Below are positions 15,001-24,806 of a stretch of DNA of 64,000 nucleotides, one piece after another. A program made the translations under genes and the position numbers. The notes under the pieces were generated by a model. The model saw nothing but the letters and a program-made list of their open reading frames with translations. It was not told the origin of the DNA and ran no database searches. How positions within the stretch are numbered: position 1 is the first letter of the stretch; each line of letters starts with the position of its first letter. The DNA is taken from contig CAJINV010000002.1 in NCBI GenBank assembly GCA_905178155.1, forward strand, positions 3,898,947-3,962,946, written 5' to 3'. Source of the stretch: Amoebophrya sp. A120. Lineage: Eukaryota > Sar > Dinophyceae > Syndiniales > Amoebophryaceae.

Positions 15001-17804
15001 AGGATGATAAAAAAGGCAAAGTTCCGCTTCCGCAACAATTGCTGTCCAACATTACTCACGTGTCCCGAGTTCGGGAACTACTAGAAAATGCGGTTGAAAC
15101 GGATGGGGAAGCCTTGCGGTTTGTGACCGCCGAAATGGTGAAAAATCGCTTACTTTTCCCTACTCTGCAGGACTACTTTAACCTCTGCAAGGTGGCGGTG
15201 GAAGCGTCTGGCTTGGCGCTGAAACACGTGCATGTGCACATCCGGTTCCCCACGGTTGGCCGTCAGCTGACCAAAGCGGGAAATTCGAATATTAACCAGG
15301 CCAAGAAAAAACGACAAGCTATCAACGCAGAACAAAGCAGAAGAAAGAACGCCGGGGGGCAGGAGGAGCAACCGGGAGATGCTGTTGGTTTTGATGTAGT
15401 TGACACGACAACTGGAACGATGTTGAAAAATGCTACTCAGAATACATCAGCGGAAGTCGAAGTTGTAGGCCACAACGACCAAAATGCGAATGTCGATAAA
15501 AAGGAACAAGCCCCTTCGGAAGGGGCTTCCTTTTTAGGAACATCATCGACGGAAGGAGATTCCGCCAAGAACCAGATCGGTCGGAAGAACAAGTCGCTGT
15601 GTGACAAACTGGAGGCCGCCGGCGCACAGCACCAGAACTACTGGGACTTAGCCCTGCGCGCGGTCAAGCAGAACGGCTTTGCTGTCGAATTCGTGCGCCG
15701 CGAATGCCTATGCATTGCAAATTATATCTCCTCTGGGGCCTCTGAAAACTTGTGATGCTGAATGGTCATAATTGAACACAGCCATCCTAGTGCAGCCAAA
15801 CATGACAAATATTTTGATCCGGCGCTCTTTAATGCGTAGCGCGCATTACAACAAACTGAGTTTTTATTGCATGACGCAAAGGGTCGTCGCACTTTTGTTG
15901 GTCAAGCAACACAGATTTTACAGGAATGCCAGACAAGCAATACAAGTTCCTCTTTTCCAGACCCAGATCTGTATTTGCACTGCATAATGCCTCCACAAGG
16001 GGACGTCGTCCAGCGTGAGGACCAACAATGAGACGGACTATCTTATCAAACGCAAAAATGTCTGGGTCTGGAACAAAGCAACTTGTCATGCTAAATCTGA
16101 ATCATGTAAAAATCTGTGTTGCATGATTTACCAAAAGTAGCTGTCCACTTTTGACCTAATCGAGAGGCAGTTTCTCATGCAGGATAGGCATGATAGAACT
16201 CTCACAGAATCTGTCATGCTATGTCCTACATACCAGACCTCATGGGTCATGAAAAACCTGCATGACAAGTCTGGCATTCTTCCAGACCCAGACACTTTTG
16301 CAGTTGATATATGTGTTTGCCCATCTTTTTCAAAGAGTCGCTTTAGTCCAAGCCCAGAACGCGGAGGTGGTGAAAAAATTCTACTCAACGAACCTGAAAG
16401 ACCAGTCGGGGTTTACCAAGGAAGTGACAGAATATTTACGGACCAAAATGTGGCTGGGGTCCAACGAGCTCGACCACTTATACAGGGGGGAGAAGAACAA
16501 GAAGAACGGGATATTAGAGAGCCTGGGCGGCGAGGACGTCCGCGAGTTGCCGAAGCAGTATCCGATTTGGTTCCCGCTTTTGGAGACCGAGAGAACCTAT
16601 CGTAAGGAAAAATCTCCCCTCCCCATATCGAAAAGGCACGCCTCAGAGAATTTGCGATGCTGACTTGTGACCACAAGCCGCGTCTGTCTTGCAAGAAAGC
16701 AACGGCGTAGACTCCGCCCCATTATGCAGGCGGTTTGTAATGGTGTTGGTCCTGCTACAGCATAGACGTCCCTCATGCTAAGCGCCTAGGCCAAAACCTC
16801 TCTGCATTCATTGGCATGTTCTGGGCCTGCAGTCCTCTACTGCAAGACAAATCTGATTTGTGTACGCAAATCCAGCATCAGAAATTTCGTTTCGATGTGG
16901 GGAGGGGGAATTTTTCATTTTGATAGAACCTTGAGCGATATGCTCACCCTGGACCGCGTCGCGCGGCGCGTCCGGAAAGCGATAGTTCCCAAGGAAGAAA
17001 CCAAAGTGATCAAGTTTTGGTACATGGACGATAAGGAGCAGGCGCTCGCGGAAAAGTTATCAGATGCAAATAGGTCTGGGTCTGGAATAAACTTGTGATG
17101 CTGGGTGGCAATAATTGAGCATACTCCTGTGCGCGGCCAAGCATGACAAATTGTGAGGACGCTTCCTGATGCGTAGCGCGCATTAGAAATTGTGCTTTCG
17201 CATGACAAAACAGGGTTCGTTTTATTTGCTGGTCATGCAATAAAGATTTCTCAGGAATCTACACACGCAATACAAGTTCCACTTTTATTTCGGACTCAGA
17301 CATATTTGCAATGCATAAAAGCTAGAGAACTACAGTGTGGAGCTGGCCTTTGAGCGCCGGTTTCAAAAGCCGGGCGGGGGCAGCAACGGGGTGAGAACAG
17401 TAACTACTACTGACCAACATGGAAGGACAACTCAGACGACTTACCCGGAAACGCTGCCACCCGCGCCGGTGCACGCCTCGGAGATGCGCGGGGACCAGAT
17501 TATCGCCGGGGCCGGAAGCACGCGCTGGACCAGCGATGGCACCCGCGTCGCGGACCCACTTTGGACTCACAACATTCAATTTCTAGATTACAGTGAGAAA
17601 AGGCGACGTTCCGGGAAGAAAATTCCCTGGTTTGCTAAGGCACAAGAAGGGGTGGACGAGGAGGTGGACCATGTTGACGATGAAATAGATTCAGATTCAC
17701 GAGGTGGAGCTGCACCAGGTCCGGCCCAGGGGCATACGCATCGCAAGTATAGTCGAAGCTCTCGATCTGAAAGATGGCAGCTTTGCAAGATTTTACGTAT
17801 TTGA
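34..17804 (+). CDS. Giant multi-exon protein with DUF4116-like repeats (5' partial)
   Basis: About 2,780 residues are visible in 36 exons separated by 35 introners. Bases 1-33 look like the 3' end of an ordinary intron (pyrimidine-rich, ending CAG), so the start lies upstream of the window. The largest exon (14000-15708) carries at least four degenerate repeats of the DUF4116 type, for example around LAVKSNGLALRYLSPELR and LALRAVKQNGFAVEFVRR; this family is common in protists and has no known function. The rest is a mix of ordered-looking stretches and low-complexity Ser/Thr/Gly/Gln linkers, for instance 5591-6471. I do not recognise an enzymatic domain. The frame stays open across every introner junction. 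A stop occurs at 17802-17804, but the next gene has no start codon, so the real transcript probably splices near 17747 into the 18096 exon. Expression and localisation are unknown. Confidence 0.72.
261..469. mobile_element. Introner, family E
   Basis: TSD CCCTC on both sides, exact. Excision joins FFQAG|PHGVIY in frame. No sliding of the boundary within the TSD gives GT-AG. Same orientation as copies 2257 and 10448, opposite to 48005, 59203 and 61399. Confidence 0.93.
1210..1459. mobile_element. Introner, family A
   Basis: TSD GCAGG, exact. Excision joins SAYYLQ|ALLDQSK. The interior is the reverse complement of the copies at 2511 and 8600. Confidence 0.94.
1563..1785. mobile_element. Introner, family F
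   Basis: TSD ATGGG/ATGGA. Excision joins RPQHG|RPQLGG. The ends are C/T-rich and G/A-rich inverted repeats. Confidence 0.9.
1905..2214. mobile_element. Introner, family G
   Basis: TSD GTGGC, exact. Excision joins SFHRG|QMEKRY. The inverted repeat at the ends is longer than 50 bp. Confidence 0.93.
2257..2465. mobile_element. Introner, family E
   Basis: TSD CTTAG, exact. Excision joins ERVGL|GSEDHW. Interior close to the 261 copy. Confidence 0.93.
2511..2762. mobile_element. Introner, family A
   Basis: TSD GCTCC/GCCCC. Excision joins PISAP|ANKDAP. Interior close to 8600; opposite orientation to 1210. Confidence 0.92.
2979..3242. mobile_element. Introner, family A
   Basis: TSD GGATT, exact. 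Excision joins MLQGI|YQTQFG. Confidence 0.92.
3276..3587. mobile_element. Introner, family I
   Basis: C-rich left end and G-rich right end form the TIR; the left edge carries about three extra bases. A 4-base TTAG/TTAA duplication gives the in-frame junction FGSTL|ATDQLE. The exact left base is uncertain. Confidence 0.8.
4118..4396. mobile_element. Introner, family B
   Basis: TSD CAGCA, exact. Excision joins PFLQH|GMSVGG. Confidence 0.93.
4561..4771. mobile_element. Introner, family H
   Basis: TSD GAGCT, exact. Excision joins KEQEL|KSVKRK. Confidence 0.92.
4829..5061. mobile_element. Introner, family F
   Basis: Clear TIR, but the TSD is degraded (TGCTG/CTTTG). Removing the element plus five bases still keeps the frame: LRLL|QRQGS. 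It precedes a 15-base exon. Confidence 0.8.
5082..5224. mobile_element. Introner, family D
   Basis: TSD GGTCT, exact. Excision joins QRQGS|ILRPVK. One of the shortest introners here (143 bp). Confidence 0.92.
5284..5585. mobile_element. Introner, family C
   Basis: TSD AGGCG, exact. Excision joins LWRKA|EALFLP. Confidence 0.92.
6472..6762. mobile_element. Introner, family B
   Basis: TSD GGAAG/GGGAG. Excision joins ASVGS|AAFLLP. Confidence 0.9.
6840..7165. mobile_element. Introner, family C
   Basis: TSD AGGCC, exact. Excision joins QNSRP|ARPRDL. Confidence 0.92.
7329..7620. mobile_element. Introner, family B
   Basis: TSD CATTG, exact. Excision joins YETAI|AALRQD. The right terminus reads GAGA instead of GATA, a mutated but apparently tolerated end. 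Confidence 0.9.
7672..7933. mobile_element. Introner, family A
   Basis: TSD GTCCC/ATCCC. Excision joins RYLSVP|LMARQD. Confidence 0.91.
8029..8177. mobile_element. Introner, family D
   Basis: TSD CTCAA, exact. Excision joins QQQLN|FTMQFT. Confidence 0.92.
8600..8851. mobile_element. Introner, family A
   Basis: TSD CGCAG, exact. Excision joins FHTRS|SAVRQM. Interior is the inverse of 1210 and 20314. Confidence 0.93.
8892..9170. mobile_element. Introner, family B
   Basis: TSD CGTAG, exact. Excision joins VQKAV|AGAGLL. Confidence 0.92.
9259..9556. mobile_element. Introner, family G
   Basis: TSD ACGCG, exact. Excision joins LPGHA|VKLRIE. Confidence 0.92.
9677..9827. mobile_element. Introner, family D
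   Basis: TSD TACTC, exact. Excision joins ATRTT|PASTSA. Left end is diverged (TATGAATTGC). Confidence 0.9.
9904..10227. mobile_element. Introner, family C
   Basis: TSD CGACC, exact. Excision joins LSIAT|GEDATA. Confidence 0.92.
10448..10662. mobile_element. Introner, family E
   Basis: TSD CGAGG, exact. Excision joins TSRRR|GPVFPF. Confidence 0.92.
10711..10972. mobile_element. Introner, family A
   Basis: TSD ACTTC, exact. Excision joins HRNDF|YNFRYF. Interior is the inverse of the 28430/40368/49321 subfamily. Confidence 0.92.
10996..11369. mobile_element. Introner, family F (long copy)
   Basis: TSD ACTTC/AGTTC. Excision joins NFRYF|NFDQQR. At 374 bp it is about 150 bp longer than the other F copies. 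Confidence 0.88.
11427..11750. mobile_element. Introner, family C
   Basis: TSD GGCGG, exact. Excision joins NSLRA|AGERKI. Confidence 0.92.
12066..12381. mobile_element. Introner, family C
   Basis: TSD CAAGA, exact. Excision joins RDEGQ|ESLPPE. Left end diverged (TATTGTGAGGAAAAATGC). Confidence 0.91.
12454..12707. mobile_element. Introner, family A
   Basis: TSD ACCGA/ACCGG. Excision joins PLFHR|LKVTIL. Confidence 0.91.
12868..13130. mobile_element. Introner, family A
   Basis: TSD AACGA, exact. Excision joins GFFLN|ELCRQF. Confidence 0.92.
13703..13994. mobile_element. Introner, family B
   Basis: TSD ATCTT/AGCTT. Excision joins GDGIF|SQFSLR. Confidence 0.91.
15709..15986. mobile_element. 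Introner, family A
   Basis: TSD ATGCC, exact. Excision joins VRREC|LHKGTS. The left TIR is strongly diverged after the first 12 bases; the right TIR is well kept. Confidence 0.88.
16044..16309. mobile_element. Introner, family A
   Basis: TSD TATCT/TATGT. Excision joins NETDY|LFAHLF. Confidence 0.91.
16598..16925. mobile_element. Introner, family C
   Basis: TSD GAACC, exact. Excision joins LETERT|LSDMLT. Confidence 0.92.
17058..17317. mobile_element. Introner, family A
   Basis: TSD AAAGT/AAAGC. Excision joins LAEKL|ENYSVE. Confidence 0.9.
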
Positions 17805-18095
17805 TGATGCATGTCTGATAGTGTGCTGTGTTCAGCTCTATCATGGATTGGCACGAGATCATGTATCACTTAAGTAGATCCTCTTGTCGTTGTCTGCCAT
17901 AAACGGAATTTATTCGAATTGGAATGTTGTTATGCCAACATGATGCGGAAATAAAATGTGCAACGCATAGCAGCCCAAGAAAACTACGCGTGCTGATGAG
18001 TGACTGTGTATTTTTTGCAGTCCTCCTATCAACAACAGAATTTGCAGTTCAGCATCACATCTTTCCAGACCCAGACGTATTTTTTGCAGTTGATA
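17805..18095 (+). other. Unresolved intron or intergenic stretch ending in a family A right end
   Basis: An acceptor-like T-rich tract ending GCAG lies at 18011-18020. Bases 18060-18095 are a good family A right terminus (CCAGACCCAGACGT...GTTGATA) with no matching left terminus upstream apart from a weak TATCAAC at 18027. A donor-like GTATAG at 17747 would give a phase compatible with resuming at 18101. Either two genes meet here or a decayed introner is spliced with a new donor. Confidence 0.4.
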
Positions 18096-21000
18096 GACCC
18101 CGCCGGCGGAGCTCCTGTAGCTGGCTCCGGGGTCGCTGGACCACCAGGAGGCGCTGCACCAGGGGGAGCCAATGCTGGTTTGTTGGGTCCAAGCGAGGAC
18201 CCAAATAACAAAAACAGTAAGATTAAGCCCTTTCTGGCCGGCGGCGGCGGGAACTACAATGAGTCTGGTAGAGAGCTCTTAACGCGGCCCTCCGCAGGAC
18301 AGCAGCAGCAACAACAGCAGGAACTCGAACTCCAGCAAGAAACCTGGACACTGGTCGTGTTTGCTTCCACCTTGGGGGTACTGGGTGTCATCGTCCTCAC
18401 GGTCTGGCTGACGGGCGCGTGTGGGCGACTGGAGCGCGAACAGCAAGAATGGAAGCGTGCGAAGTTGCGAAAACAGCTCTTACGCAAAATGAAGAAGCTG
18501 AAGGCCAAAAAATTCGCGTTTGGCAGCGAAGCACAGGCGCCGGGCTTCGCGCAGTATCAGGAAGGGAAACGGAGGAGAAAAGGCCAGCAGGCGAAGATAA
18601 GAGCCCTGTCGGAACCCGTTGATAATAATTTTTTGCAGCCCAGGAGCACCGTTCGGGGAGCAGGATCCGGCGCTGGAGAATATAGTAAGGGCATATGGAT
18701 TGCAAATATGTCTGGGTCTGCAAGATTGCAACTTGTCATCGTAAATCTAAATCATGCAAAAATCTGTGTTGCATGAGTGCCAAAAGCTGTCCACTTTCGA
18801 CCAAGTTGGGAGGGAGTTTCTCATGCAGGACAGGCATGACAGAGACCTCACAGAGTCTGTCATGCTAGGTCCCGCATTCCACGCCTCATTGATTATGTAA
18901 AACCTGCATGACAAGGCTATACTCTTTCAGACTGAGACATATTTGCACTTGATAGGGGAGTAAGAAAGCCAGCGCTTTCACCTCCACGTCCTCCGGCGTT
19001 TCACCGATCAAATATCACCACTTTGACGCCTTAGGAGCTGCTTCATCGGGGGGCGAAGATGGTTTTAGTAGTACTTCGGGAGGACCTGGTTCAGCATCAT
19101 CATCTTCCCAAATGACGGTGGCATCACAACGTCCATCCCAAGTGCGCCGCACGGTCACGCGGACGTCGTCCGCTCCCGGGTTTTTAGAACAACAGCAGAA
19201 GTTATCAACTGCAAAAATGTCTGGGTCTGGAAACTTGTGATGCAACGAAGGGAATAGGGAGCTCACTGTAATGCGCTGCCAAGCATGACAAGTTTTTTTC
19301 ATGGTTCTGAGTTGCGTATTCCGCATGAGAAACTGCGTCTTTGCATGACAGGGAGTAGGAGCTCTTCGCGGCCACGCAATAAAGAGTTCAGAGCCATGCG
19401 AGGATAGCATGACAAATCTCGGAATCTTCCAGACCCAGACACTTTTGCATTTGATAGAAGTCATCTGCCACGGATACAACTCCGGTATCCTGTGCAAAAG
19501 TATCGTACTCGTACTAATTGCAGACATGCATTACAAATTTTTTTCTGAAGCTAAATCCGCATTACAAATTTTATTTCTCATGCTGAGGAAATTTGTAATG
19601 CAATTTATACTAGTACGATACTTTTGCACAGGATATCCGGAAAGCGGCTACGAGTCCCCGCGGGAGCTGCGGCCGAGCCCGCAACAAATTGAGCAAGACC
19701 AGCGGCTGCTGCGGCGGGGGAGTTCGGGGCGGCTAGGTGGGAGTGGGAATACAGGGGGAGCTTCTAGTGCCGTGCCGAAGAAGAAGAAGTACCTGCACAA
19801 TGTGCAATTAAATCAGCAAATGGTGTTGACCCCCGGACAGCACAATTTGGATGAGCGGGAACACAGGAGTTTGTCACCCCCGCTGGAGCTTCCGGACGAC
19901 GTCGTTATTCGGCCAATCGGTGGGGGGCGGAAGCCGAAGGGAATGGTAACCAATAACAACGTATTAGTACAACGACCGCAGGGCATTGGTGGACTGGCGT
20001 TGGCGGACCGTGGTGGCATCTTCGACATAGAAGAAGACGCAGATAATCTGGTGATCAAGCCTATCGGATCGCAGAAGGAGAAAACCAGCGCGCTTTTGTC
20101 CTCCTCGGGTTCTTCCGCTATTGGTACTGCTGTTCTTCCCACTAAAATCACGGTCGGCTTAAAGAAAGGCGACGTGGAAGGTACCACTACGGGCGAAAAT
20201 AACGCTATCAATGTTTCAACATCGGATGAAAAAAAGCGACTTACAAGTAGTCCTGTAACGACTATGCCCCAAATTCCGCCGATGCCCTCGTTGAGTACGC
20301 TCGGGCCGGGATCTATCAAATGCAAAAATGTCTGGGTCTGGAAGAATACAAACTTGTGATGCGCATCTCAGAACACAGAAAAATCTCTCATGCATAGGAA
20401 GCAAAAGTTGCCCACTTTCTCTCACCAAAATGGGGGAGTTGTCATGCGGATTCGGCATTGCGGAAGCCTCTCGAAACCTGTGATGCTAAAGCTTCCATGC
20501 CAGACCTTTTGTGTCATGCAAAAACAGCATGAGTCTTCCAGACCCAGACATTTTTACAATCCATAGGATCCTCGTCCGGCCTACAGGAGTCGCCTTCTAC
20601 CAAGAATAGTGCTGGGTCGTCGGCAGCATCTTCGGCGCAGGATATTAATTCGCAGGAAAAAAAGAGGGAGGTAATTTTGATACCTGAACTATCCGGAGAC
20701 GGCTCTACTTCCTACCCGAGCACCGCAGATTCCGCCGCGCAGAAACAACAGAAGGCGAGCAAGAGTCCTCCGGGAACGACGAATAACGCGGCCTCTCCGC
20801 CCGCGACGTCCTCTCCGCCCGCGACGGCCTCTCTGGACAAACCGAATACGGACGACCCGGGACGAGCTTCTTCAGTTGTCCTGCCGTCCTCCCAGCAAGA
20901 CAAGGACAACGCAGTTTTGATGCCCAACGATGACAATAAATCCGGCAAAGCAGCCGAACAAGTAGAGCCAGCGGAGGCCCAGAATCTGAACATCTTTAAA

Positions 21001-24000
21001 AAGTTGAATGCACCCCGCGGTCGCACCTCTGCAGCGGGGCCTACCGCCTTACTAAACTGAAAAATGTCTGCAGCTAAAAAAATCAAAATTTTTGTATCCT
21101 ACATTTTCGGGCGCCTGCTTGTGTGTTTATTTTTTTTCACAATGAACAAAAATCAAGGAAATGGCTAGGCCAGGTATTCCGGCAAGGCCTCGGCGGACGA
21201 AGCAGAGGAGACAACTCAGCCACCGGGGGACTCGGTACGTCGGTATCGGTGGACGTCGTCCACCCGGGTCCGCAGTTGTAGTTCTTCAAGTTCTCACACT
21301 CCCTCCTGCTTCCTGACGATTTACCGAGTGCGTGCCTTGTTTGAGAATGGGTTGAATTTGCTGAAGAAGAGGCTCGCCTTTGGTTTAAACCTCGCGGCCT
21401 CCGAGGAGGTCGAAGAGGGGATGAGCTCAAGTTGCAGGCTTTTGCCTGCAAATTGAGCCCGATACAGGTCGGGGCCCTGCGAAAAGGGCGGCCGCAAATT
21501 GTCGCCCCGGAGGTCCGCGGCTCGGGACGACTCCGAAGAGGTGTCCAAGGACACCTCATCTGGAGGCCAATTTCGGAGGTGCAGACATTTTTGGCGGCGC
21601 AGACAAACACGAGCTATCAGCCTCACTTTCCCCCCCCCTCGCCAAAAACGTCTGCACCTCCACTTGGGGACCTCAGTGGAGAGGTGCAGACGTTTTTGGC
21701 GGAGCCACGTTTTGCGTCACAAATCTGAACCCTCACAGCACGGCATTCTGCCGATTCAGGAGCTCAGATTTGTGATGCGGTCCAGAAAGCTGACCCAGAA
21801 CGGGTCACAAGAAAAGGCCATTTGTAATGCGAGACCTGCATTACAAATTGCCACTTTTGGCGGGAGGGGCTTCACGCCCAAGTACCTGGCTGAGGTTCGC
21901 GGCATGCTGGACAGGAGCATGACCAAAGGAACTACTTCCAGAACAAGAAGCCTGAGGACTAGGGCTTGGGCTGACTACTAGGGGGCCTTCAAGCTCGCGC
22001 GGGAGCTTCGACCAAACGACGCAGCGGGAATGGAGCACAGCACCTCGGTCAAGTTCCCCAGCATGGAGGCCACGGCGCTCACCAGCGCGCTGCAGTCCGG
22101 GCGAGAAGAGAAGGGCGCAAACTGCACTACCAAAAATTTTGATTTTTTTTGCTGCAGACATTTTTCAGTTTAGTAACCTCGTGGTCGCACCTCTGCAGCG
22201 GGACCTACCGCCTTGAGTCCCTTCGCGAGGCTGCGAGAAAATAACAAGAACTCGAGTGTATCCTGAGCAAAAACGTCCCCACCCCAGAGTGATAATGGGG
22301 ATCTCGCAACACAAATCCAGAAGTTTTGGCTGTAGCGCATGACAAGTTGCCGTCCGTAGTGTAGGGCAGGTTAGCAAGGTCATCCGCATTACAAACCCGA
22401 CTGCTCATCCTGTTTACAGCATCACAAATTTCAAAACACAATTGCAAATGCCTTTCATGGGGATGCGCATCACGTGTTTGCTTGTCCTTGCGAATCTGCA
22501 TGACAACTATGGTGTGGGGACGTTTTTACTACGGATAGAGTGCTGCAGTTGGTGGCACAGGAGCAACATCTGCCGGAAAAAATACTTCCGACCCGTCAGC
22601 GTCTGTCACAAGTGATATTAAAGGACCCCAACGACCGCAGCCGCAGCAGTATAATGTTGTGCAACAACACAACTTCAACATGGCAGGAGCGCCTGTTGCA
22701 CCCCCCGGCGGGATGTTGATGGGCGGTCCGAATGCGATGCCGGTCGGAGGTCCAGCTAGTACAACAACGATGGGGAACTACAGTACGAGCGGGGCAGCTA
22801 CAGGTGCACTAAACAGTACTTCTAGTAGTAGCGGCTCCACGACCATGGGGAGCAGTTCTCATGCCGCACGGCCACCACTGCCTACTCCCATCATGGCAAA
22901 TCCTCAGTTGTACCACCACCACCACCAACCTGGGAAAGGGGGGCAACCTCCCGCAGGCAAGCCGATGATGCAGCAAGTTGGGTTTTCGAAGGATGGCAGG
23001 CCGTTGTTCGCTCCTGTGCCGGTTCCGGTGTACAATGGGACAACTCCCGCGGACAAGATGATTGGAAAAGGGAACATATCCTGAGTAAAAACGTCCCCGC
23101 CCCAGAGTTGTCATGCAATTCTGCATGCCAAATTCCAAAAAAGTTTCTCATGCGGAGCCCCATGAGAAGCATTTTGTATTCGTAGTTTGGAACTTCAACC
23201 TGTGATGCTAGAATCAGCATGCCATGCTAGATCTGTGATGCTTCTGAACTAGCTAAACAGGATTACACCACGAGGGCAAACTTGTCATGCCAGACAACCA
23301 AGGCTGACTGATTTGGCTAGCAGCTTCCCCATCTTGCCACTGGTTAGGGGACGTTTTTAATCAGGATAGAAAAAGAAACCCGCGCTGGTGCCGCAGCTTC
23401 CCCCGATCGTCCCCTTTCTCGGGCCGGACCGAACTGGGCAGCCGATGACGGCAATCATCGAAGAGAGCGAGTCCAGTAGGAGTAGAAATACAGCAACGGC
23501 GACAAGCACGATGGTGCCTACTAATAGCAGAAGCCGCGGTATCACCAGAAAAAAGTGTTACAGTTACACACTTGTTGGAGTTTCTGCATCACAAATTTTC
23601 TCTGTGCGGCACAGAAAACTTGTAATGCGAAGATCATAAGGGAAAACAGGAAGGAAACGAGGCTCCCAAGCATTTCCTGCATGAGAAAGGTTGTCTGTGT
23701 TGCCGGTCTTGCAACACAGTGTGTAACTGTAACACTTTTTTCTTCCGATACGCGGTGGGGACGAGAATGATCCAAATAGTGGACCTATCCTGAGGAAAAA
23801 CGTCCCACCCCAGAGTTGTCATGCAAATCTGCATGCCAAAAAAGTCTCTCACGCGGAGCCCCATGAGAGCCACTTTCTAGTCGTGTTTTGGAATTTGTGA
23901 TGCTAGAATCAGCATGACGTGCTAGATCTGTGATGCTTCGGAACTAGATAAACAGGACTACACTTCTACAAGGACAAACTTGTCATGCGAAACAACCTAA

Positions 24001-24806
24001 GCTGGTTGATTTGTCTAGCAGATTTCCCATGTTGAGTCTGGTGTGGGGACATTTTTACTCGGGATAGGACTCTCATCGGCAAACTCTTCTATGGACTTCG
24101 CCAAAGTTGGGGCGAGCCCGTATGGAAGAGATGGTGACGACGAAGACGATAGCAAGTGTAAAAATGTCTGGGTCTGGAAGAATGCAACTTGTGATGCTGT
24201 ATTTAGATTCCAAAAAAATCTGTATTGCATGAGTAGCAAATGGAATGCAACTTTTGCTACGCTGAGAAGGCATTTGTCATGCGGAATAGGCATCAAGAAG
24301 CCCTCAAAAAATCTGTATTGCTAGGGTATGCATCACAGACATCATGCCTCATGCAAAACGTGCATGACAAGTGTCAGAATCTTCCAGACCCGGACATTTT
24401 TGCATTTGATAGACGATCAGTCCCTCAGCCTCAACGGGCATCAGGACCCCATGGACGCGTATGAGGAACAGATGGAGGTATCCTGTGCAAAAGTATCGTA
24501 CTCGTACTAATTGCAGTTATGCATTACAAATCTTTTTCGCAAGGCAAATCTGCATTACAAATTCAATTTGTAAAAACGCTGAGTAAATTTGTATTGCAAT
24601 TTCTACTAGTACGATGCTTTTGCAATGCATAGGAGGCGTTCAATGCGTATTACCAAGCATTGGAAGATTTCGGTCGCGAGGAAAATCTCGAGAACCCAAG
24701 TGGATTTTTATCCTCCGAAACTGAAGAAGAATACGAGGAGGCGGATGAAGATTTTTCAAGGGAAGCAGAGCAAGGACGGCCCGGCGCCCCACCGGGTTCC
24801 TCGTGA
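18096..24806 (+). CDS. Low-complexity protein with one membrane segment; likely 3' end of the preceding gene
   Basis: About 1,040 residues in 12 exons, stop TGA at 24804-24806. No in-frame ATG is seen near the 5' end, which argues that it continues the 34-17804 gene. After a Gly/Pro- and Gln-rich stretch there is a single hydrophobic segment (encoded near 18345-18425, TLVVFASTLGVLGVIVLTVW) followed at once by a strongly basic, coiled-coil-like stretch (REQQEWKRAKLRKQLLRK), as expected for a single-pass membrane protein with its C-terminal side in the cytosol. The rest is Ser/Thr/Pro/Asn-rich and probably disordered, with an acidic C terminus. Eleven introners interrupt it, plus the 1.13-kb element at 21049. 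I recognise no domain with a known function. Confidence 0.65.
18694..18954. mobile_element. Introner, family A
   Basis: TSD GGGCA/GGGGA. Excision joins EYSKG|SKKASA and opens a frame that has no start codon of its own. Confidence 0.9.
19203..19456. mobile_element. Introner, family A
   Basis: TSD GAAGT, exact. Excision joins EQQQK|SSATDT. Confidence 0.92.
19486..19635. mobile_element. Introner, family D
   Basis: TSD TCCGG, exact. Excision joins TDTTP|ESGYES. Preceded by a 24-base exon. Confidence 0.92.
20314..20565. mobile_element. Introner, family A
   Basis: TSD GGATC, exact. Excision joins LGPGS|SSGLQE. Interior inverted relative to 8600. Confidence 0.93.
21012..21050 (+). repeat. 39-bp direct repeat, left copy
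   Basis: Matches 22176-22214 at 36 of 39 positions. Both copies read APRGRTSAAGPTAL-type residues in the same frame, and the differences fall at third codon positions without changing a residue. Confidence 0.85.
21049..22176. mobile_element. Large TIR element, 1.13 kb, acting as an intron
   Basis: The ends are inverted repeats of about 45 bp beginning TTACTAAACTGAAAAATG. The length of 1,128 bp is a multiple of three, and the frame is continuous from the exon before to the exon after. The interior has three copies of a 21-22-bp motif around TGCAGACATTTTTGGCGG (21576-21597 forward, 21640-21660 inverted, 21681-21702 forward) and introner-like TTTGTAATGC/GCATTACAAA pairs. It shares CAGACATTTTT with family A ends. 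No convincing protein-coding frame is visible. Confidence 0.75.
22176..22214 (+). repeat. 39-bp direct repeat, right copy
   Basis: Partner of 21012-21050; starts at the last base of the large element. The reading frame then runs on as TALSPFARLRENNKNSS. Confidence 0.85.
22259..22537. mobile_element. Introner, family B
   Basis: TSD GAGTG, exact. Excision joins NKNSS|AAVGGT. Confidence 0.92.
23077..23368. mobile_element. Introner, family B
   Basis: TSD GAACA/GAAAA. Excision joins IGKGN|KKPALV. Confidence 0.91.
23540..23750. mobile_element. Introner, family J
   Basis: Only copy of this family here; TIR TATCACCAGAAAAAAGTG. TSD CGCGG, exact. Excision joins NSRSR|GGDEND. Confidence 0.9.
23786..24066. 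mobile_element. Introner, family B
   Basis: TSD GGACC/GGACT. Excision joins PNSGP|SSANSS. Confidence 0.91.
24150..24411. mobile_element. Introner, family A
   Basis: TSD GACGA, exact. Excision joins DDEDD|QSLSLN. The left end is mutated (TAGCAAGTG). Confidence 0.91.
24479..24631. mobile_element. Introner, family D
   Basis: TSD GGAGG, exact. Excision joins EEQME|AFNAYY. Confidence 0.92.
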
